DNA of 64,000 nt. Source: Algoriphagus kandeliae. GTDB lineage: Bacteria > Bacteroidota > Bacteroidia > Cytophagales > Cyclobacteriaceae. Positions 34,158 to 43,234 of the stretch are shown here, in pieces (the stretch's first letter is position 1; every line of letters starts with the position of its first letter). The notes below the pieces were generated by a model, which worked only from the letters and a program-made list of their open reading frames with translations, did not search any database and was not told the DNA's origin. The position numbers were made by a program, and so were the translations under genes. The stretch covers positions 124,001-188,000 of the forward strand of contig NZ_SPSB01000001.1 of assembly GCF_004571135.1 (NCBI RefSeq), in the 5' to 3' direction.

Positions 34158-36524
34158 ATGAATTTTGAACAGATAGATAACGACCTAATCCAAGAAAAAA
34201 ATGAGTCCTCTTTTGACTTCAAAACTTTTGTAAACAAGCTAATAAAATTTTGGCCTTGGATATTGGTATCATTGATGATAGCTTTTTCTATTGCTTTTTT
34301 GATTAATAAAGTAACTGATCCTCTTTATAGATCATCCTCTAAGTTTTTCATTAAAGAGAAAGAATCTGCAATTGCACTATTTGAAAGACCCACGATCTCA
34401 GATGTGGGAAGTATGGGGCTTCAAAATGAAATGATTATCCTAAAGTCTAAACCTATCGCTCTTCAGACTTTAAGAAAACTTGATTTTGATATTGAATATT
34501 ATCAGGCGGGTTCTTTTAGAAATACTAGACTTTATAATAATTCGCCTTTGTTAATTCAGGCCGAATGGGATAGCCCTCAGGTTATCAATGGTTTAATTGA
34601 AGTTTCATGGGAAAATGATTCGATTTTTACCTTGGGTTTTCCAGATGAAAAATATCAAAAATTATTGACAGACGGATCAAGCGTAATTTTAAAGAATATT
34701 CCTGAGTCACAGACTTATAAATTTAATGAATGGATAAATACTGATAACTTTTCATTAAAAATCTCAAAAATTGATATAGTCAAGGAAGGTAAAACCTTGT
34801 TTGTTTTACGTGATATCAATACACTTGCTTCAATTTATTCCAATAACCTAAATGTTCAACTTGTTGAAAGAGGTGCATCAATTTTAAACCTTGGGATAGT
34901 TACTCCCAATCCAATTATGGGTATGGTTTATCTTAATACTCTTATGCAAACTTATTTGGATCAAGAGTTGCAAGAAAAAAATGAGGTTTATGCAAATACT
35001 ATTGAGTTTATAGATTCCCAGGTTTCTGGAGTGGCAGATTCTTTGAAATTTTTTGAAAATGAGCTTGAAAATTTTAGATCTCAGAATAGAATTTACAACC
35101 TTAGTACTGAAGGAGCTGCGGTTTTTGATAAAATGTCTGAGTTAGAGACTCAATTGAACAATGAACAATTCAAAAGGAGGTATTACCAGAATCTTCAAGA
35201 TTATTTGATCAGAGAAAATTATAAAGATCTTGTAGTTCCATCAGGTATTGGAATTGATGATCCGATTCTAAATGGTTTGATACAAAATTTGCTAGCATTA
35301 CAAAATGATAAATCAAGGATGTTAGCGACAATGACAGAAATGTCCCCAGCTGTAATTGAGATCAATCGGAAAATCCAAGATTCCAATAATTCAATTCAGG
35401 AGGTATTAAAAAATGTTGATAACAATTCTAAACTGTTAATTGAGGATTTGCAGGAACGAATTAATCAAATGGAGAATTCATTTAGGTCTCTTCCTGAAAC
35501 GGAACAGAATTTAATCCGGATAGAAAGAAGGTTTAGTTTAAGTGAAAATCTTTACACTTATCTACAGGAAAAAAGAGCTGAAGCTGCTATCACAAAAGCT
35601 TCAAATACCGTAAATAATAAAATAATTGAACCTGCATCTTTTGGTTATTTAATTTCCCCTAGGCCTAACCAGAATTACATTGTTTCATTTATTATCGGTA
35701 TTTTGTTTCCGGTTTTATTTGTCTTCCTGAGAGAGGTCTTTAGAACTAAAATAGAGGATTTGAAGTATCTAGAAAATCGATTAAAGGTTTCGGTTTTATC
35801 TACCATATTGTTTAATAGAGATGAAAGTAATTTAGTTGTTTTTAAACAGGGGAAATCTGGAATTGCTGAAGGATTTCGGTCTTTAAGAGCAAATTTGAAG
35901 TTTGTGTTACAACGAGATTCGAATTTCACCCTTCTTGTTACTTCAACCATTTCAGGAGAAGGAAAGACTTTTTGTGCTATAAATTTAGCTTCTGTTTATA
36001 GTCTCACGGGTAAGAAGACTGTCTTACTTGGTTGTGACATGAGAAAACCCAAAATTTTTCAAGATTTTAATCTTCAAAATGATAAGGGGCTTTCGAATAT
36101 TTTAAGTGGTCAGATTGATGATTGGAAAGAAGTTGTTAAAAAAACAGAGTTTGAAAACTTAGATGTTCTTTTGTCTGGTCCTACTCCTCCAAATCCTGCA
36201 GAACTTTTGTTTTCAGAGAATTTTACAAAGCTTATTGAATCTTTAAAGGAAAATTATGACATCGTAATTTTAGATACTCCTCCAATTGGATTGGTAAGTG
36301 AGACAATTGATTTGCTTTCACATGTAGATTTAACTCTTTTTGTATTTAGGCAAAATTATAGCAAGCGTGCATTTATTGATTCTCTAAATGCTTTGAAAAA
36401 GAATAAGAAGCTTGAAAATCTATATGCAATATTCAATGGTGTGGATGTTAAAAAGTCTTCTTATGGCTATGGCTATGGTTATGGTTATGGTTATGGGTAC
36501 TACAGTGATGATGTGAAAAAATAA
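34158..36524 (+). CDS. Wzc-like polysaccharide tyrosine autokinase
   Basis: A 788-residue bacterial tyrosine kinase and co-polymerase. Transmembrane helix 1 lies at about residues 33-50. A long periplasmic Wzz-like and coiled-coil region follows, and transmembrane helix 2 at about 514-531. The cytoplasmic BY-kinase domain has Walker A SGEGKTFCAINLAS (Lys603), Walker A' LLGCDMRKPKIF and Walker B DIVILDTPPIG. The extreme C-terminus is the tyrosine cluster YGYGYGYGYGYGYY, the expected autophosphorylation tail. Cycling of this tail controls polymer length and export through the adjacent Wza-like protein. The tail is encoded by six TATGGN hexamers (36462-36497). Confidence 0.96.
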   Translation: MNFEQIDNDLIQEKNESSFDFKTFVNKLIKFWPWILVSLMIAFSIAFLINKVTDPLYRSSSKFFIKEKESAIALFERPTISDVGSMGLQNEMIILKSKPIALQTLRKLDFDIEYYQAGSFRNTRLYNNSPLLIQAEWDSPQVINGLIEVSWENDSIFTLGFPDEKYQKLLTDGSSVILKNIPESQTYKFNEWINTDNFSLKISKIDIVKEGKTLFVLRDINTLASIYSNNLNVQLVERGASILNLGIVTPNPIMGMVYLNTLMQTYLDQELQEKNEVYANTIEFIDSQVSGVADSLKFFENELENFRSQNRIYNLSTEGAAVFDKMSELETQLNNEQFKRRYYQNLQDYLIRENYKDLVVPSGIGIDDPILNGLIQNLLALQNDKSRMLATMTEMSPAVIEINRKIQDSNNSIQEVLKNVDNNSKLLIEDLQERINQMENSFRSLPETEQNLIRIERRFSLSENLYTYLQEKRAEAAITKASNTVNNKIIEPASFGYLISPRPNQNYIVSFIIGILFPVLFVFLREVFRTKIEDLKYLENRLKVSVLSTILFNRDESNLVVFKQGKSGIAEGFRSLRANLKFVLQRDSNFTLLVTSTISGEGKTFCAINLASVYSLTGKKTVLLGCDMRKPKIFQDFNLQNDKGLSNILSGQIDDWKEVVKKTEFENLDVLLSGPTPPNPAELLFSENFTKLIESLKENYDIVILDTPPIGLVSETIDLLSHVDLTLFVFRQNYSKRAFIDSLNALKKNKKLENLYAIFNGVDVKKSSYGYGYGYGYGYGYYSDDVKK
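36462..36497 (+). repeat. tandem TATGGN hexamer repeat encoding the (YG)6 tail
   Basis: Six consecutive six-base units (TATGGC twice, TATGGT three times, TATGGG once) are followed by TACTAC. They encode the Tyr-Gly tail of the autokinase, and every unit change keeps the reading frame. Confidence 0.9.
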
Positions 36525-36527
36525 TTT

Positions 36528-38318
36528 ATGTATAATCAAGTAAGATATTTTAAGTTTTTTTTCAAATATCTAAGGTTAAATATCTTTGTTCTTCTTTTTC
36601 TTAGTATTCTAGTGGGATTAATGGATGGTTTTGGTCTATCCTTATTTATTCCTCTTATACAGGCTGCAGCTGCAGATGATTTTGGGTATGATTCAGCAGC
36701 AGAGACGCTTGGAGATTTTGGATTTTTAATTAAATCAATAGAGCCTTTAGGAATTCCCTTAAGCCTCTCTCTAATTTTATCATTTTTAGTAATCCTTTTT
36801 TTATTTAAAGGATTTTTTAAATACTTAGAGATGTTCTATCGAGTGTTATTGCAAATTAAATTTGTTAGAAAAATAAGATATGAGCTGGTAGATGGTTTAG
36901 GTAAAATATCATATGAAAGTTTTTTAAAAATTAATGGAGGTCGTATTCAAAATACTATGTCCGGAGAAGTTAATAAAGTAATTAGTGCTTTTGGTTTTTA
37001 TTTTAATACAATGCAAGGACTAGTACTTTTACTTGTATATATATTTTTGGCTTTCCTTTCTAATTTTCAATTTGCTTTAATGGTATCTATTGGTGGTTAT
37101 TTGACAAGTTTTTTGTTTAAAGTTCTTTACAAAAAAACAAGGATAGCCTCTATAGAAATTACAGAAATTAGCCATGTTTTCCAATCTCTTTTAGTGCAAT
37201 CGATTCATTTTTTTAAATACCTTAAAGCAACTTCTTATTTTAATGACTTTAAATCACAACTTAAAGGTAAAATAAATGATGTCGAAAAAGTTCAAAAGCG
37301 GATAGGGAATTATAATGCTATTTTAATAAGTTCAAGAGAGCCTATTGTTATTTTTATTGTTGTTTTGGTAATTTGGATACAAACAAAATTATTAGGAGCA
37401 TCTCTGACCTCTATAATTCTTAGTATATTATTCTTTTATAGGGCATTAAATTACCTTCTTACCGTTCAAACAAGTTGGCAGGGATTTGTTGGTCAAATTG
37501 GTGCAGTTGAAGCTGCGAAAGATTTAATTCAAGAATTTAAAACTAATGAAGAGAATTTGACAAATAAGCCAAATTTAATTCAAGAAAAATTGGGTTTACA
37601 TTTGAAAGAGGTTTTCTTTAATTATGACAATTCCAAAAATATACTTTCTAGTATTAATTTAAATATTGAACCAAATAAAACTTATGCTTTTGTTGGATTA
37701 AGTGGTGGGGGGAAAACAAGTTTAGTGAATCTAATTATTGGTCTTTTAAGTCCAAAATCTGGTTTTTTTTTGGTTAATGGTAAATCTAGAGGCGATTATA
37801 ATTTGGATTCTTACCGACGAAAATTTGGCTATATAACTCAAGAGCCAGTAATTTTCAATGATACTATATATAATAATGTTACATTTTGGGCCTCCAAAAC
37901 ACCTGAAAATCTTAAATTATTTTGGGAAGTATTAGAATTGGCTCATTTAAAATCGGTGGTATTAGAATCTTCTCTAAAGGAAGATACAAATCTAGGAGAT
38001 AATGGAATGTTATTCTCTGGTGGACAAAAGCAACGTATTTCAATTGCAAGAGAATTATTTAAGCGTTGTTCTATTTTGATTTTTGACGAAGCTACATCAG
38101 CATTAGACTCTGAAACCGAAAGAATCATTCAAAAAAATATCGAAAGTTTAAAAGGGAAGTATACAATAATTGTAATTGCCCACCGATTAAGTACTGTTAA
38201 AAATGCCGACCAGTTAATTTTACTAGATAAAGGAGAAATTATTTCTATAGGAACTTTTGATGAAGTTTATGAGTCATCTCAGGCATTTCAAAGAATGGTA
38301 AATCTTCAAGAATTTTGA
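36528..38318 (+). CDS. MsbA/PglK-like ABC transporter (permease-ATPase fusion)
   Basis: A 596-residue half-transporter with about six transmembrane helices (residues 1 to about 310) fused to an ATPase. The ATPase has Walker A VGLSGGGKTSLV (Lys396), Q-loop YITQEPVIF, signature FSGGQKQRIS, Walker B ILIFDEATSALDSE and the H-loop IVIAHRLSTVKNADQ. Size and layout fit lipid or lipid-linked oligosaccharide flippases such as MsbA and PglK. No Wzx-type flippase is in cluster 2, so this protein is the best candidate for moving its lipid-linked units. It starts three bases after the kinase gene. Runs of eight and nine Ts (36555-36562 and 37763-37771) lie in the coding region. Confidence 0.94.
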   Translation: MYNQVRYFKFFFKYLRLNIFVLLFLSILVGLMDGFGLSLFIPLIQAAAADDFGYDSAAETLGDFGFLIKSIEPLGIPLSLSLILSFLVILFLFKGFFKYLEMFYRVLLQIKFVRKIRYELVDGLGKISYESFLKINGGRIQNTMSGEVNKVISAFGFYFNTMQGLVLLLVYIFLAFLSNFQFALMVSIGGYLTSFLFKVLYKKTRIASIEITEISHVFQSLLVQSIHFFKYLKATSYFNDFKSQLKGKINDVEKVQKRIGNYNAILISSREPIVIFIVVLVIWIQTKLLGASLTSIILSILFFYRALNYLLTVQTSWQGFVGQIGAVEAAKDLIQEFKTNEENLTNKPNLIQEKLGLHLKEVFFNYDNSKNILSSINLNIEPNKTYAFVGLSGGGKTSLVNLIIGLLSPKSGFFLVNGKSRGDYNLDSYRRKFGYITQEPVIFNDTIYNNVTFWASKTPENLKLFWEVLELAHLKSVVLESSLKEDTNLGDNGMLFSGGQKQRISIARELFKRCSILIFDEATSALDSETERIIQKNIESLKGKYTIIVIAHRLSTVKNADQLILLDKGEIISIGTFDEVYESSQAFQRMVNLQEF

Positions 38319-39271
38319 CAAAGAATAAGCCACTTGTTTCAATAGTTGCAATTTGTTATAACCATTCAAGGTTTTTAGAAAAAACACTTGATTCAATAAG
38401 AAATCAAACTTATCAAAATCTAGAGGTTCTAATAATTGATTCTTTTTCAAGTGATGGTTCTTTTAAGTTGATAGAAAATTACGTTAAAGAAAATGATCTT
38501 GGAACTTGGATGCTACATCGGCAAGAGAGAAAAACTTCCATCTGTGAAAATTTAAACTTAGCATTATCTCTAATAAATGGTGAATATTACCAAGTAATTT
38601 CCTGCGATGATATTATTCACCCGAATAAAATTGCAATTCAAGTAAATGAATTGATTGATCGAAATTATGAAAGTATAGGGCTTATTTATTCTGATTACAG
38701 CCATATAGATGAGGAGGGTAATCCTATAGTAGAGGAGCAATTTATACTTAAAAAGCATGGGTTTTCAAAATTGAATTTACCTCCTTCAGGATATGTTTTT
38801 TGTGAAATTTTGGGAACTTGGTTCATACATACCATTACTTGTTTGATCTCAAAAAAAGCAGCAGAAAGTATCGGCGGTTATGATGAAAATTTAAGTTATG
38901 AGGATACTGATTTCATTCTTAGATTATCAAAAGAATTTAAATTTATTGCGGTACTTAACGAACTTGCATACTATAGAATAGTTAGCGATTCTTTATTTAA
39001 AACTAGATCTATTGATTTTTATGTTTCCACTTGCAAACTTTATTTAAAACATAGAGGTGTTCCTGTATGTAACTCTAAAGTAAAAAGGTTAATTAGTCAT
39101 TACTATGATACCTTATTTCAAATGGATCCTTATGAAGCTCTTAAAATTTATTTAGAATCTTCTTCTTCTGATTTTGAATTTTATATACTATGGTATACTA
39201 ATTTTTTTAGACTAACTGGAAAAAAGGAGTTTGCACTTAAATTTAAGTCAGTTTTAAAAAAATTAATCTGA
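38315..39271 (+). CDS. GT2 family glycosyltransferase
   Basis: A 318-residue GT-A transferase that starts at TTG 38315, overlapping the ABC transporter stop by four bases (TTGA). Motifs are VSIVAICYNHSRFLEKTLDSIRNQTYQNLEVLIIDSFSSDGS and, for metal binding, VISCDDIIHPNKIAIQ. The acceptor-side block is YDENLSYEDTDFILRLSKEF. It is noticeably rich in A/T codons compared with the flanking chromosome. It most resembles Bacteroidota transferases of surface-polysaccharide loci. Confidence 0.91.
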   Translation: MTKNKPLVSIVAICYNHSRFLEKTLDSIRNQTYQNLEVLIIDSFSSDGSFKLIENYVKENDLGTWMLHRQERKTSICENLNLALSLINGEYYQVISCDDIIHPNKIAIQVNELIDRNYESIGLIYSDYSHIDEEGNPIVEEQFILKKHGFSKLNLPPSGYVFCEILGTWFIHTITCLISKKAAESIGGYDENLSYEDTDFILRLSKEFKFIAVLNELAYYRIVSDSLFKTRSIDFYVSTCKLYLKHRGVPVCNSKVKRLISHYYDTLFQMDPYEALKIYLESSSSDFEFYILWYTNFFRLTGKKEFALKFKSVLKKLI

Positions 39272-39274
39272 TTG

Positions 39275-40207
39275 ATGAAATTGGTTTCTATTATAATTCC
39301 TCACTATAATTCGAGTGGATTTCTTGAAGAAACGTTAGAAAGTGTTTTTAATCAGACTTATACTAACATTGAAATAATTGTTGTAGATGATGACAGTGAT
39401 TCTAAAGAATGGAACAAACTAAAAGAATTACAAGATAAATGGAATGAATTAATTCTTTATAAGAGGCCATCATTTTTGATTAAAGGTGCAAACTCCTGTA
39501 GGAATTTTGGACTTTCTGTAGCTAAAGGGTATTTTATAAATTTTGTTGATTCGGATGATATATTAATGCCTGATAAAATTGAAAAACAAGTTCAATATTT
39601 TGAATCTAATCCAAATTTAGGGATGGTTGTTTGCAAAACTCAATATTTTAGGGATAGGAAATGTAATCTCAAGTCTATTCTTCAAAAAGTTAATTTTGAA
39701 AAGAATTCAGACTATTTAAAATTATATTTATCTAAGAATGCAGTTTGGTGTACAAATTCTGCTTTAATTAAAAGAACTTCAATTGGTGAAATTAAATTTA
39801 AAGAGGGGCAAATTGATGCTCATGAATGGTTGTTTTTTATTTTTCTTATGCTCCAAGGAATTAAAATTAATGGTTTAAATGATATTTTAGTCTTGAAAAG
39901 GATTCATCAAGATTCGATCGGCAGATTAAATATTATTAATAAGTTACCAAGTCTCATAGAGTCTCGTGAGATTATTTATTTAAAATTAAAAAATATTAAT
40001 AATACTGATAGTGTTATTTATACGGACTTGGTGATTAAAGACATTAATTCTTTATTAAAAACTATTGCAAAAAAAGGTCAGTATAAATTATTTTTTAAAT
40101 CTTTAAAAACTTATCATCTAACTTTAACTCAAAAAATTAGAGCCGTCTTTATTTATTTTATATTCGTTATATTTAAAAAAGGTGATACTTTTAAAATTAT
40201 TAAATAA
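39275..40207 (+). CDS. GT2 family glycosyltransferase
   Basis: A 310-residue GT-A transferase. TTG and ATG are adjacent and I chose the ATG at 39275, three bases after the previous stop. Motifs are VSIIIPHYNSSGFLEETLESVFNQTYTNIEIIVVDDDSDSKE and the metal-binding FVDSDDILMPDKIEKQ. The acceptor site is KEGQIDAHEWLFFIFLMLQG. The C-terminus is basic and hydrophobic (IRAVFIYFIFVIFKKGD), which suggests contact with the membrane. It is strongly A/T-rich. Confidence 0.91.
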   Translation: MKLVSIIIPHYNSSGFLEETLESVFNQTYTNIEIIVVDDDSDSKEWNKLKELQDKWNELILYKRPSFLIKGANSCRNFGLSVAKGYFINFVDSDDILMPDKIEKQVQYFESNPNLGMVVCKTQYFRDRKCNLKSILQKVNFEKNSDYLKLYLSKNAVWCTNSALIKRTSIGEIKFKEGQIDAHEWLFFIFLMLQGIKINGLNDILVLKRIHQDSIGRLNIINKLPSLIESREIIYLKLKNINNTDSVIYTDLVIKDINSLLKTIAKKGQYKLFFKSLKTYHLTLTQKIRAVFIYFIFVIFKKGDTFKIIK

Positions 40208-40209
40208 TA

Positions 40210-41466
40210 ATGAAAAATTTACTTATTGTTGTTGAATGTATTAATAAAAATAAATCCTCTGAAGGTATAGCTACTGTTAATTTTTTAAATGCTATTGATA
40301 CAAACCAATTTAACGTTGATTGTGTTTTTTATGAATTCCCACAATTCGAAATTTCAAATCCAGATTGGATTAATCCTAAGATTAAATTGTATCAATTAAA
40401 AAATAATAAGTTAGATTTTATTTTTTCTAAATATTCTAAAATAAAGAATTTTTTTGCAAAGTATTTTGGTATTTCAATTTTGAAGGAATATCGAATATTT
40501 CGACTTAAAAAATATTTAAACTCTAAATTCGAGAATCGGGAATTCGATTTAATTTTCTCTAGAACTATAGCAACTTCTATTTGTTCTCATAGAGCCTTAA
40601 TTTCATCTACTTTATCTATCAAAAATAATCTTCTAATTTATTTTAATGATCCTGCTCCATTTTGTTTAATGCCTTATCCATACAGTACTGGTTCAACTTT
40701 TAATCCTAAGTTTGATCAAAAAGAAATTAAGCATGTTAAATTCATAATTTCTAAATCTACAGCGATTGCTAGCCCTTCTTATTTATTGAATGAATTCTTC
40801 CTTAAACTTAATGGAGATTACTTTAAGCCAGCTTTTACTTTTCCACATTTGTTTTTTGAGGATTTGGTAAAAAAAAACTTTCAACCTTCAGTAAAATACG
40901 ATAGAAGTAAAATAAATATTACCCATTGTGGATCGTTACTTTCAGGAAGAGATCCTTCAACCTTAATAGAGGCAATTGAAGAATTCGTCAAAATGTATCC
41001 GGATTTTAAAACTAAAATTTCCTTAAACTTTTTCGGTCCAATAAATAATTTACATAAGAAAATACTTAATACTAATTATTATGAATTTTTAAATGTTGTT
41101 GATAAAAGATTTTCTCATGCTGAAAGTTTAGCTTTAATGAGAAATTCAGACTTGCCATTATTAATAGAGTCTTCTTATGAGGATAGTCCATTTATGCCTG
41201 TCAAGCTTGCGGAACTTATTGGTTTGGGTAAAGTATTTTTGGTATTATCGCCTAAAAAATCAGAAACTAGAAGGGTTTTAGGTGAAAATTACTCTTTTCA
41301 AACTGAGTCTAATAATAAATCAGAAATACTGGCTAAAATAAAGGATTTTGTTGAAGACACTTATGAAAAAGAGATACTTCAAAACCGTATTTATACTCTT
41401 CAAGAATACGTAAGTCCCGAATCTGTTAATATTTCATTGAATAAAGTAATTAATCAATTTTCATAA
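40210..41466 (+). CDS. GT-B type glycosyltransferase (GT4-like)
   Basis: A 418-residue protein with a GT-B layout. The N-terminal half (KNLLIVVECINKNKSSEGIATVNFLNAI) resembles GT4 acceptor domains. The C-terminal half has NITHCGSLLSGRDPSTLIEAIEEFVK and DLPLLIESSYEDSPFMPVKLAELIGLGKVFLVLSP, which replaces the usual E-x7-E with a D/E-SPFMPVKLAE version. The assignment to a retaining GT4-like enzyme is therefore probable but not certain. A run of nine As at 40869-40877 is a possible slippage site. Base composition is very A/T-rich. Confidence 0.83.
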   Translation: MKNLLIVVECINKNKSSEGIATVNFLNAIDTNQFNVDCVFYEFPQFEISNPDWINPKIKLYQLKNNKLDFIFSKYSKIKNFFAKYFGISILKEYRIFRLKKYLNSKFENREFDLIFSRTIATSICSHRALISSTLSIKNNLLIYFNDPAPFCLMPYPYSTGSTFNPKFDQKEIKHVKFIISKSTAIASPSYLLNEFFLKLNGDYFKPAFTFPHLFFEDLVKKNFQPSVKYDRSKINITHCGSLLSGRDPSTLIEAIEEFVKMYPDFKTKISLNFFGPINNLHKKILNTNYYEFLNVVDKRFSHAESLALMRNSDLPLLIESSYEDSPFMPVKLAELIGLGKVFLVLSPKKSETRRVLGENYSFQTESNNKSEILAKIKDFVEDTYEKEILQNRIYTLQEYVSPESVNISLNKVINQFS

Positions 41467-42122
41467 TGTTTTTTTTAAGCAAACCTGCCAAGTTTTTACG
41501 TAAATTATTTTTTAAATATCATCCTGCTTATGGAAGTTCAAGAGTCTCCTTATGGAGTAATGGATTGCAAAATGTTCAATTTGGAGGAGAAAATAGTATA
41601 CCTGAATTTTGCGTATTCGCTGGGCAAATTGAAATAGGATTTCGGTCTACTTTAGGAAAAAATAATTATCTCATTGGAGATGTTACAATTGGGAAGTATT
41701 GTCAAGTAGGTGCTTACGTTGCATTTCATTCTTCGAACCATCCTGTAAATTATTTGACTACTTATATCAATTCCAAGTTGTTTGATGGAGAACTATCAAA
41801 ACTTAAATCTGTAAAACCCATTGTAGTAGGCAATGATGTTTGGATAGGTCATGGAGCAATTATTTTAAGTGGTGTATCAATTGGTCATGGAGCAATAATT
41901 GGGGCAGGTTCCATTGTTACACAAGATATTCCGCCATATGCTATTGCCGTGGGCAATCCAGCTAGGATATTAAAATTCAGATACAGTCCAAAAATTATTG
42001 AAGAATTACTAGAGTTTAATTGGTGGGATAAAGAACCTTCAGAATTGAATAATTTTAAAAAGTTGTTTTTTACCGACCTCACCCAAGTTGAGTCGATATA
42101 TCAAGTTTTAAATGAAAAATAG
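41466..42122 (+). CDS. left-handed beta-helix acyltransferase (CatB/Vat-like)
   Basis: A 218-residue hexapeptide-repeat acyltransferase. The repeat region runs from about residue 40 to 165 (FCVFAGQIEIGFRSTLGKNNYLIGDVTIGKYCQVGAYVAFHSSNHPVNYLTTY, then VWIGHGAIILSGVSIGHGAIIGAGSIVTQDIPPYAIAVGNPARIL). The histidine in HSSNHP is the probable catalytic base. It would O- or N-acetylate a sugar of the second polysaccharide. The codons right after ATG form a run of eight Ts (41469-41476), so slippage there would silence the gene. The start overlaps the previous stop by one base. Confidence 0.92.
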   Translation: MFFLSKPAKFLRKLFFKYHPAYGSSRVSLWSNGLQNVQFGGENSIPEFCVFAGQIEIGFRSTLGKNNYLIGDVTIGKYCQVGAYVAFHSSNHPVNYLTTYINSKLFDGELSKLKSVKPIVVGNDVWIGHGAIILSGVSIGHGAIIGAGSIVTQDIPPYAIAVGNPARILKFRYSPKIIEELLEFNWWDKEPSELNNFKKLFFTDLTQVESIYQVLNEK

Positions 42123-43230
42123 GATTGTAATTTGTTCAAGTCCTAACCTAAAGAGTATTCCTCTTTATTTTTATCTTCTAGCCAATCAATTTTGCTCAGA
42201 AGGAAATGAGGTGACTTTGGTTATTGACCAAGGAGGAATGATGGATTTTGAAAATTTCCCCCCAAATCCATTGTTGACTATAAAAAAGTGGCCCAATGAA
42301 AGGCCGACTAAGTTTATAGACTTTTTGTTTTTTCTGAAGCTTTGTAGATCCTTTAAACCTGATCTTGTAATTAGTCAATTTAGTTCAAATACTGTTTCTC
42401 TGATGGTGTCTTTGTTTTTGCCAAAATCGAAATTTTTGGTTTATTGGCATACGATGCAAGATCAGCTAATTGCTGATTTGAAAATTAGTAGAATCAAATT
42501 TTTGTTTTTGAATTTTAGAAAAAAAATTCTTTTTAAATTTTCTTCCTTTGATTTTCTTACCAATTCATCTGATCTCAAAAATGAAATTCAAAACTTTTTT
42601 AAAAAAGAAGCAAATAAAATTTATGTTTTACACTATTTAATGCCTGACCCATTGTTAAAAAGAAAGTATAAGGATTTCAATGATCGTGATTATTGTATAT
42701 CATTTGTATCAAGGCTAGAACAAAGTAAAGGTCATGCAAATTTTCTTAGAGCATTTTCAAAAGTTCACTTGAAATTCCCAGGTCTTAAATTGAAGATAGC
42801 TGGCTCTGGAAATGAATTAAATTTTTTAAGAAATTTGGTATTTGAACTTGGAATTGAGGATAGGGTAGAGTTTTTGGGGGAGTGTTCATACGAAAAAGTT
42901 TTATCTATAATGGAAGACTCGCTTATTCATGTAAGTAATAGCATTCAGGAGGCATTTGGAATGGTAAATGTCGAAGCTATTTCCCTTGGTACACCTATAA
43001 TGGCAAATAAAGTGGGAGGGATAAAGGAAATTCTATTTCAGGGGCAAAATGGGGAATTCTTCAATTCTGAAGATATATTGCAGTTTGAAAATTATCTTCA
43101 AACTATTCTTAATCAAGAAAATTGGAAAACATATTCAAAAAACGCAAGAGATATTTTTGAACAAAATTTCGCTGCTTCTAATAAGAACTTAAGTGCACAT
43201 GTAAATTTTTTATTAGCTAAAATTCAATAA
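42112..43230 (+). CDS. GT4 family glycosyltransferase
   Basis: A 372-residue GT-B transferase that overlaps the acyltransferase gene by 11 bases. The donor domain shows ISFVSRLEQSKGHANFLRAFSKV and the E-x7-E motif EAFGMVNVEAISLGTPIMANKVGG. The N-terminal acceptor domain starts RIVICSSPNLKSIPLYFYLLANQF and includes FLVYWHTMQDQ. It is predicted to be retaining and to act in the cytoplasm on a lipid-linked intermediate. Confidence 0.93.
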   Translation: MKNRIVICSSPNLKSIPLYFYLLANQFCSEGNEVTLVIDQGGMMDFENFPPNPLLTIKKWPNERPTKFIDFLFFLKLCRSFKPDLVISQFSSNTVSLMVSLFLPKSKFLVYWHTMQDQLIADLKISRIKFLFLNFRKKILFKFSSFDFLTNSSDLKNEIQNFFKKEANKIYVLHYLMPDPLLKRKYKDFNDRDYCISFVSRLEQSKGHANFLRAFSKVHLKFPGLKLKIAGSGNELNFLRNLVFELGIEDRVEFLGECSYEKVLSIMEDSLIHVSNSIQEAFGMVNVEAISLGTPIMANKVGGIKEILFQGQNGEFFNSEDILQFENYLQTILNQENWKTYSKNARDIFEQNFAASNKNLSAHVNFLLAKIQ

Positions 43231-43234
43231 TTAT

